Below, in pieces: positions 7,072 through 11,231 of a DNA stretch of 11,231 bases. Position 1 is the first letter of the stretch. Each line of letters starts with the position of its first letter. The translations under genes and the position numbers were made by a program. The DNA lies in contig JALHLL010000108.1 in NCBI GenBank assembly GCA_022844575.1, positions 1 to 11,231 on the forward strand, read 5' to 3'. The notes below the pieces were generated by a model. That model was given only the letters and a program-made list of their open reading frames with translations, had not been told where the DNA came from and did not search any database. Source of the stretch: a bacterium. Lineage in GTDB: Bacteria; Bacteroidota; Ignavibacteria; Kapaibacteriales; UBA961.

Positions 7072-8472
7072 GCTTTGGAGTGCTATAAGGCAATAAAGGA
7101 AGTGAAGGCAAACAGTTTGTCACTCATTGCAGGTGAATACTCTTTACCGCCCCAGCAATTAGAATTCAGAATTGGGAAATGTTATGCTGCCCTTAATGAA
7201 TGGGATAAGTCTGAACAAAGTTTTTTAAGGGGTTTACATGCAGAACCGAATGATATGACCTGTTTGGTCGGTTTGGCAAACTGTAATATTCGTAAAGGAA
7301 AATTTTCAGATGCTTATTCTTTACTGAAAAAAGCAAAGAGTATCGATCCTGATAATGCTGAAATTATTAGTATTGTGGAGCAAGTTGAAAGAGAAATTAA
7401 ATTACATAATTCCGATGTGAATATTGTGAATGTTAATGAAAGATATAAACCGTTTATTTCACTTTCGATGATAGTGAAGAATGAAGAAAAAAGACTAACG
7501 GAATGTCTTGAAAGTGTCCGGGAAATAGTTGATGAAATCATTATTGTTGATACGGGATCGACGGATAGAACTATAGCCATTGCCGAACAATACGGTGCAA
7601 AAGTTTTTCACTTTCCTTGGAACGGAGACTTTGCCGAAGCTCGTAATGAATCAATCTCCCATTGTACGGGTGAATGGATACTGTATCTTGATGCTGATGA
7701 GAGAATCCATTCGGAAGCACGTTTATTTCTTCGTGATATGCTAAAAAAATTACCTGATGATATCGGAGCACTCCTTTGCACTATACGAAGCCCGCACAGA
7801 CAAGGTGAGCAAACCGCCGAAGTACATACAGGTGTTTATCCGCGATTATTCAGAAATTACGGATATCCGAACATCAAATTTCAGGGAAGAGTGCATGAGC
7901 AGATTTCACTTTCCATTATTGAATTACAAAAAGAAATTGTTTCTTCCGAAATAATCATAGACCATATCGGTTATGATTTGGAGAAAGAGGAGATGGAAAA
8001 GAAATTAAAACGAAATTATGAGTTATTGATTCGACATGTGAGGGAGGAACCCGAAAATGCATATGCTTGGTTTCAACTTGGACAGACATTGGCAAGAATG
8101 AGTATTGTTCAAGAAGCGGAAGAGGCATTAAAATTATCTTTGCAGATCGGTGGTCTGGCAACCCATATTGAGGCGAGTGCCTCAGCTGTGTTAGCACACC
8201 TATGTGGTAATTTAAAACGCTTTGATGAAGCATTACAATGGGCTAATCACTCCTTAGAGAAAGTACCTCAACAAATTTTTGCGCTCCATTTAAAGGCTTT
8301 TGCGCTCCTGAGCCTCGGACGATATAAGGAAAGCGAGATTACCTTTACCGAAGTGCTCGAAAGAAAAAAACTTTCCATTGAAACGCATATAAATACAGGT
8401 TTTGAGGTTTCTATCGACGAAAATATTATTATACGTGGATTACATGAAGCAAAAATGGGGCAGAAGAAATAG
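6202..8472 (+). CDS. Tandem double glycosyltransferase (GT2-TPR-GT2-TPR)
   Basis: This 756-residue protein contains two GT-A fold, family 2 glycosyltransferase domains, each followed by TPR-like helices. Domain 1 begins at the start codon: CLIVKDEERNI (6-16), VDTGSTD (33-39), DFSAARN (60-66), the metal/nucleotide-binding DADE (81-84) and HEQ (145-147). TPR-like repeats run from about 199 to 395. Domain 2 repeats the order: SMIVKNEEKRL (422-432), VDTGSTD (449-455), DFAEARN (476-482), DADE (497-500), HEQ (565-567), then TPRs from about 619 to 720. Both active sites look intact. GT2 enzymes with TPRs, including SunS-like proteins, often glycosylate peptides or proteins, and TPRs may bind the acceptor; that role here is inference, since no peptide substrate is nearby. 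There is no signal peptide or membrane helix, so it is cytoplasmic. It starts 7 bases after the kinase gene; AAGAAG just upstream is at best a weak ribosome site. It is the last gene of the plus-strand cluster. Confidence 0.92.
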   Translation: MKISACLIVKDEERNIRECLQSLMFFSDEIIVVDTGSTDNTINIAKKFTDKIYSFQWIDDFSAARNYALEKADGDWIVSIDADEIIRNPQLIRNTLQSSPKIIGGILIELESNAHRTDGTLDVFIIHLLRIFRNNPLIRWENTIHEQVLEPILSAGFTIAQSDIRYFHKGYDLSPEEMRKKQERNLSLLTKSVEIKPNDGYMWFQRAKTYRALEKLDQAENDCKRALLLLSDNHSAKPQALNEMALISYQRNNIKSSLIYANESLKIIPQQSFALYIAAESLYELKEFSTALECYKAIKEVKANSLSLIAGEYSLPPQQLEFRIGKCYAALNEWDKSEQSFLRGLHAEPNDMTCLVGLANCNIRKGKFSDAYSLLKKAKSIDPDNAEIISIVEQVEREIKLHNSDVNIVNVNERYKPFISLSMIVKNEEKRLTECLESVREIVDEIIIVDTGSTDRTIAIAEQYGAKVFHFPWNGDFAEARNESISHCTGEWILYLDADERIHSEARLFLRDMLKKLPDDIGALLCTIRSPHRQGEQTAEVHTGVYPRLFRNYGYPNIKFQGRVHEQISLSIIELQKEIVSSEIIIDHIGYDLEKEEMEKKLKRNYELLIRHVREEPENAYAWFQLGQTLARMSIVQEAEEALKLSLQIGGLATHIEASASAVLAHLCGNLKRFDEALQWANHSLEKVPQQIFALHLKAFALLSLGRYKESEITFTEVLERKKLSIETHINTGFEVSIDENIIIRGLHEAKMGQKK
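7450..8331 (+). repeat. Internal duplication, copy 2 (GT2 plus TPR, residues 417-710)
   Basis: This is the second copy of the unit. It keeps every glycosyltransferase motif of copy 1, but after residue 710 only 46 residues remain, whereas copy 1 continues with over 100 more residues of TPR-like helices (291-400). Copy 2 therefore lacks the distal TPR part, or copy 1's extra TPRs act as a linker between the two enzymes. Confidence 0.85.
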
Positions 8473-8492
8473 TTCCTTTCCTGAAAACTATT
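8468..8492. other. Weak inverted repeat spanning the facing stop codons
   Basis: AATAGTT at 8468-8474 is the exact reverse complement of AACTATT at 8486-8492, with an 11-base loop. Each arm contains the TAG stop of one of the two convergent genes. The stem is only 7 base pairs with one G-C pair and no T-tract follows on either strand, so it is not a convincing intrinsic terminator. No better terminator is visible in the 15-base gap (8473-8487), so any real one must lie in coding DNA or be factor-dependent. Confidence 0.25.
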
Positions 8493-9486
8493 GTACGGAT
8501 AAAATACTCCAGTTTAGTTCTCCATCGGCATACATGGGTACAACATTTCCGTATTGTGAGGGAACTTTAAATGGTTCTTTTACTAAAGTGACATTTTTGT
8601 TCGATTTCGTTAAAGAATAATTTTTTATTGCATTATCGGAAACAAAATTCTGTAAGTTTTCAAGAGAATTGTTTTTTTCGAAAAGATCAGTTAATACTTG
8701 CAAAGCAATAGGGGCAGTAAAAACACCGGCTGCACATCCGCAACATTCTTTTTTATGAATCGGGTGAGGAGCTGAATCGCTTCCGAAACACAATTTCGGA
8801 TGCGCTTTTAATGCCGCTTCGAGTAATGCTTCTCTATCTTCATATCTTTTGGCTATCGGCTTACAGAAAAGATGGGGATTCATATAACCGCCTATAACAT
8901 CGTCAAGCGTTATAAGTAAATGTTGCAGAGTAACCGTTGCAGTTACATTCTCATATCTATCAAGAAAATCAACCGCTTCTTTTGTTGTTATATGCTCCAT
9001 AACAATATGAAGTCGTGGAAATTTTTTTGCAAGGTAATCATATATGGAAATAAACTCTTTTTCTCTATCCATTACAAAACCATGGGTTTCACCATGTACC
9101 AATAACCGTATTCCCATTTCCTCCATAAGGGCAAATGTTCCTTCTGCTTTTGACATTTCTTTTACACCTGCATCGCTGTTGGTAGTTGCACCCGCAGGAT
9201 AAAGTTTTATACCGATGATTTTATCTTTTATTTCCAACAATTCTCTTTCGGAATAGCTACGAAAAAAAAGTGTCATAAAGGGAGTAAAATCATATCCGTT
9301 TACAGCTTCATATATTTCAGATTGATACTGTAACAAATGTTCGGCGTTGTCAATCGGGGGTATTAAATTCGGCATAATGACACCACCGGCGAAAGTTTTC
9401 GCACTTAAGGGAGCTATTAAACGTAACATCTCCTCTTGGCGAAAATGTATATGCATATCGAAAGGTGAGTAAATAGTGTGTTTCAT
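8488..9486 (-). CDS. pyrC: Dihydroorotase, PyrC (E. coli-like) type
   Basis: Dihydroorotase interconverts carbamoyl-aspartate and dihydroorotate, the third step of de novo pyrimidine synthesis. At 332 residues it matches the short, dimeric E. coli PyrC class rather than the longer type I enzymes. The binuclear zinc site is complete: H12 and H14 in DMHIHFRQ, the Lys to be carbamylated K94 in GIKLYPAGATTNSDAGV, H131 in LLVHGE, H165 in MEHITT and D236 in FGSDSAPH. Substrate-contact positions R16, N40 and H240 are also present. CCGCAAG at 248-254 resembles the Cys-Gly-Cys segment of E. coli PyrC. The ATG at 9484-9486 overlaps the upstream stop as ATGA, so translation is probably coupled. No other pyrimidine gene and no attenuator-like sequence is visible in the window. 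It is the last gene of the minus-strand cluster and ends 15 bases from the facing glycosyltransferase gene. Confidence 0.96.
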   Translation of the reverse strand: MKHTIYSPFDMHIHFRQEEMLRLIAPLSAKTFAGGVIMPNLIPPIDNAEHLLQYQSEIYEAVNGYDFTPFMTLFFRSYSERELLEIKDKIIGIKLYPAGATTNSDAGVKEMSKAEGTFALMEEMGIRLLVHGETHGFVMDREKEFISIYDYLAKKFPRLHIVMEHITTKEAVDFLDRYENVTATVTLQHLLITLDDVIGGYMNPHLFCKPIAKRYEDREALLEAALKAHPKLCFGSDSAPHPIHKKECCGCAAGVFTAPIALQVLTDLFEKNNSLENLQNFVSDNAIKNYSLTKSNKNVTLVKEPFKVPSQYGNVVPMYADGELNWSILSVQ

Positions 9487-9977
9487 TGTTCATTCAGAAG
9501 AGATTGATAATCAGGAACATCATTGTAAAATGTGAACGAATTGTCTTTGTTCTTTTTATAATATAGTATTTCGTTTCCATTCGTAATTACCATATTCGTT
9601 GCCGAAATATCAATATTATATACACCTAATTGAGTTATGGTATCCTGTTTTAACGGAATTGCAGATGCTTTACATTCTATAATAAGCTTCGGGTAAAGAT
9701 TCCGGTCATACACTATACAATCTACTCTTTTACTTTTTCCGTATATTTTAAGAGATTTTTCAACAGCAATGCGGCTATTCGGATAATTTTTTTCTTTAAC
9801 TAAGTATTGCAAAAAATTCTGTCGTACCCACTCTTCAGGTGTTAATACAACATTTTTTTTTCTCCATATATCAAAAACATAATATGTGTTTTCTTTTTTG
9901 CTAATTGTTAAAGGGTATAAACCGCATTTTAAGGGTGAGAATTTTTCCATTAAATCAGTAATTTCATCACTATTCAT
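9483..9977 (-). CDS. Small PD-(D/E)XK protein with HsdR N-terminal-like domain (HSDR_N_2 type)
   Basis: This 164-residue soluble protein resembles the N-terminal nuclease domain of type I restriction subunit HsdR, as a stand-alone module of the kind common in Bacteroidota. FDIWRKKNVVLTPEEWVRQN at 35-54 is the typical lead-in. The nuclease core is intact: E73 in the first helix region, D86 in KRVDCIVYD, the E101-x-K103 pair in IIECKAS, and Q116 in the QLGVYN helix, followed by MVITNGNEILYY. The residues needed for metal-dependent DNA cleavage are therefore all present, but activity and target are unknown. No HsdM or HsdS gene is present, so it is not part of a type I restriction system here. 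It starts 2 bases after the xerD stop and overlaps pyrC by 4 bases, implying coupled translation with both. A DNA repair or recombination accessory role is conceivable from the XerD neighbour; this is inference. Confidence 0.87.
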   Translation of the reverse strand: MNSDEITDLMEKFSPLKCGLYPLTISKKENTYYVFDIWRKKNVVLTPEEWVRQNFLQYLVKEKNYPNSRIAVEKSLKIYGKSKRVDCIVYDRNLYPKLIIECKASAIPLKQDTITQLGVYNIDISATNMVITNGNEILYYKKNKDNSFTFYNDVPDYQSLLNEQ

Positions 9978-9979
9978 AA

Positions 9980-10900
9980 CTATGCTCTCGGATGAAATGA
10001 TTTATGTACCTCTTTTATATATTCACGATCAATATGGGTGTATATTTGAGTAGTTGAAATATCCGCATGACCGAGCATTTCCTGAACAGCTCTTAAATCG
10101 GCTCCGCCCTCTAATAGATGAGTGGCAAATGAATGTCTGAATGTGTGAGGGTGTACATGTTTTTGTACATTCGCTTTTTTCGTATAATCCGAAACGATAT
10201 TCCATATTGACATTCTACTTAATTGTTTGCCTCTCTGATTCACAAATAAAGTATCACCTGCCGATATTGTTTTTTTTACAAAAATCGGTCGTGCATTAAC
10301 AATATATTCATGGATAAAATGAAGTGCACTATCGCCAATCGGTACAATTCTTTCTTTTGAACCTTTTCCGAATACACGAACAATACCCGAACCATCTATA
10401 ATATCTCTTTGTTTAAGTCCGCAGCATTCCGATACCCTAAGTCCGCAGGCATATAGAGTTTCCAAGATAGCTCTATCCCTTATCCCTGAAAGAGTATTTA
10501 TGTCCGGTTGTTCAATAATTGATAAAGTTTCTTCAATGGAGAGTGTTTCCGGTAATTCCCTTTTGTTCTTTGGCAAATCTACTGTTTCCGTACAATCATA
10601 TGGTATTACATTTGTTGATTGCAAATAGCGGAACAAATGTCGTATGGATGCCAAGTATCGTGAACGACTTGAAGGGCTTAAGCCAAGTTCATTTAATTCT
10701 ACCAAAAAATCATTAACATGATTTGATAAAACATCGCTAACATTAATAACCGACTTACCGTGCAAGTATTGAAAAAATGCAGAACAGTCATGATGATAAG
10801 ATTCAATCGTATTGTCACTTGCTCCCTTTTCAAATCGCAAATATTGGGTAAACTGCGATAAAAATCGTTTGGTTTGAGGAGGGGGGATAAACGAAGTCAT
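9980..10900 (-). CDS. xerD: Site-specific tyrosine recombinase XerD (XerC/D family)
   Basis: XerC/XerD recombinases resolve chromosome dimers at dif near the terminus, with FtsK. The 306-residue length fits. An N-terminal SAM-like DNA-binding domain (about 10-95, with YLRFEKGASDNTIESY) precedes the catalytic domain (about 115-300). All catalytic residues are seen: R155 in CGLRVSE, K179 in GKGSKERIVPIG, H252 and R255 in HPHTFRHSFATHLLEGG, H278 in MLGHADISTTQIYTH, and nucleophile Y287. The C-terminus ends FHPRA, as in E. coli XerD. XerD is preferred over XerC by the GGADLRAVQEMLGH segment, but the two are hard to separate and a single-recombinase (XerH-like) system is possible. The ATG at 10898-10900 follows a weak AGG and lies 6 bases from the PASTA gene stop. 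No integrase-type neighbours or attachment-site repeats are seen, which argues for the housekeeping enzyme rather than a phage integrase. Confidence 0.93.
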   Translation of the reverse strand: MTSFIPPPQTKRFLSQFTQYLRFEKGASDNTIESYHHDCSAFFQYLHGKSVINVSDVLSNHVNDFLVELNELGLSPSSRSRYLASIRHLFRYLQSTNVIPYDCTETVDLPKNKRELPETLSIEETLSIIEQPDINTLSGIRDRAILETLYACGLRVSECCGLKQRDIIDGSGIVRVFGKGSKERIVPIGDSALHFIHEYIVNARPIFVKKTISAGDTLFVNQRGKQLSRMSIWNIVSDYTKKANVQKHVHPHTFRHSFATHLLEGGADLRAVQEMLGHADISTTQIYTHIDREYIKEVHKSFHPRA

Positions 10901-10906
10901 AAAGAC

Positions 10907-11231
10907 CTATTCCGAAACTGTTAGATTTATCGGTGTTTCTTTCGATGAAGACTCGCCGGCACTCGGAACTTGTGCAATTACCGTACCTGGCAGATAAGTC
11001 TCATTTTTCTCTTTCACAATACCACCAAGAACAAATCCGGCTGTTACGATTGCCTCTTCTGCTTCGGTCTGAGTCATACCTACAAAATTTGGAACGGAAT
11101 AGTTTTCGTTTCCTTTACTTATGGTAAGTGATACGACATCACCAACACCAATTTTTGCTCCATATTGAATGCTCTGCGCCATAATTCTATCGCGTAATAC
11201 CGATTCGCTAAACTCATACTGCACTATACCC
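10907..11231 (-). CDS. PASTA-domain protein, C-terminal part (cut by right window edge)
   Basis: The frame stays open to the right edge (Gly and Ile codons before the GTG at 11222-11224), so that GTG is not the start and the gene begins outside. About 107 residues are visible and hold two PASTA units. The first is partial, ending QSIQYGAKIGVGDVVSLTIS. The second is complete: VPNFVGMTQTEAEEAI, then GTVIAQVPSAGESSSKETPI and a last strand at the C-terminus. PASTA domains bind peptidoglycan fragments or act as extracytoplasmic spacers in penicillin-binding proteins, Ser/Thr kinases and small anchored proteins. Which of these it is depends on the missing N-terminus. It lies 6 bases ahead of xerD and is probably in the same transcript. 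Confidence 0.9.
   Translation of the reverse strand, partial: GIVQYEFSESVLRDRIMAQSIQYGAKIGVGDVVSLTISKGNENYSVPNFVGMTQTEAEEAIVTAGFVLGGIVKEKNETYLPGTVIAQVPSAGESSSKETPINLTVSE

Noticed and set aside
6202..8472. SunS-like bacteriocin (glycocin) glycosylation locus
   Set aside because: No small Cys-rich precursor peptide, transporter peptidase or thiol oxidase is present around it.
8402..8620. Plus-strand open frame crossing the convergent gene ends
   Set aside because: It overlaps the glycosyltransferase end in another frame and runs antisense to pyrC; no domain or start signal.
9483..10900. Recombinase plus restriction-like nuclease as a defence island or mobile element
   Set aside because: No methylase, specificity subunit, transposase, phage genes or attachment repeats; neighbours are pyrC and a PASTA protein, and xerD has the housekeeping signature.

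Overview
This is an AT-rich, gene-dense chromosomal segment with almost no non-coding DNA. The likely source is the Bacteroidota/Chlorobiota/Ignavibacteria/Kapabacteria group. The reasons are a secreted beta-propeller protein ending in a type IX secretion (T9SS) sorting domain, a small HsdR_N-like protein of the kind common in Bacteroidota, and start codons that mostly lack a Shine-Dalgarno sequence. Genus or species cannot be told from this window. I see no RNA genes, insertion sequences, CRISPR array, or gene-free stretch above 40 bases.

Layout, left to right. (1) Bases 1-307, minus strand: the N-terminal third of ispE (MEP isoprenoid pathway), cut by the window edge. (2) A 37-base divergent gap. 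(3) Bases 345-8472, plus strand: five closely spaced genes, probably one operon. They encode a membrane kinase of the dolichol/phytol-kinase superfamily; a secreted protein with 14 YCF48/BNR-like blades and a T9SS tail; a COG2509-type FAD-dependent dehydrogenase; an orphan six-helix membrane histidine kinase; and a 756-residue protein made of two GT2 glycosyltransferase-plus-TPR units. (4) Stop codons of the two gene clusters face each other across 15 bases. (5) Bases 11231-8488, minus strand: a tight cluster of the C-terminus of a PASTA-domain protein, a XerD-type tyrosine recombinase, a small HsdR_N-like PD-(D/E)XK protein, and dihydroorotase PyrC. Gaps there are 6, 2 and -4 bases.

How the genes fit together. 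IspE and the divergent kinase-family gene both belong to lipid/isoprenoid metabolism, a plausible functional pair. The plus-strand genes span export, redox, sensing and glycosylation without forming a known pathway. The minus-strand genes mix cell-wall (PASTA), chromosome maintenance (XerD, nuclease fold) and pyrimidine synthesis; translational coupling is suggested, but a shared function is not.

I do not see a convincing new multi-gene system. The most notable items are the exact 41-residue period of the 14-blade T9SS protein, the colinear internal duplication of the GT2-TPR protein, and the intact nuclease-fold active site of the small gene between xerD and pyrC.
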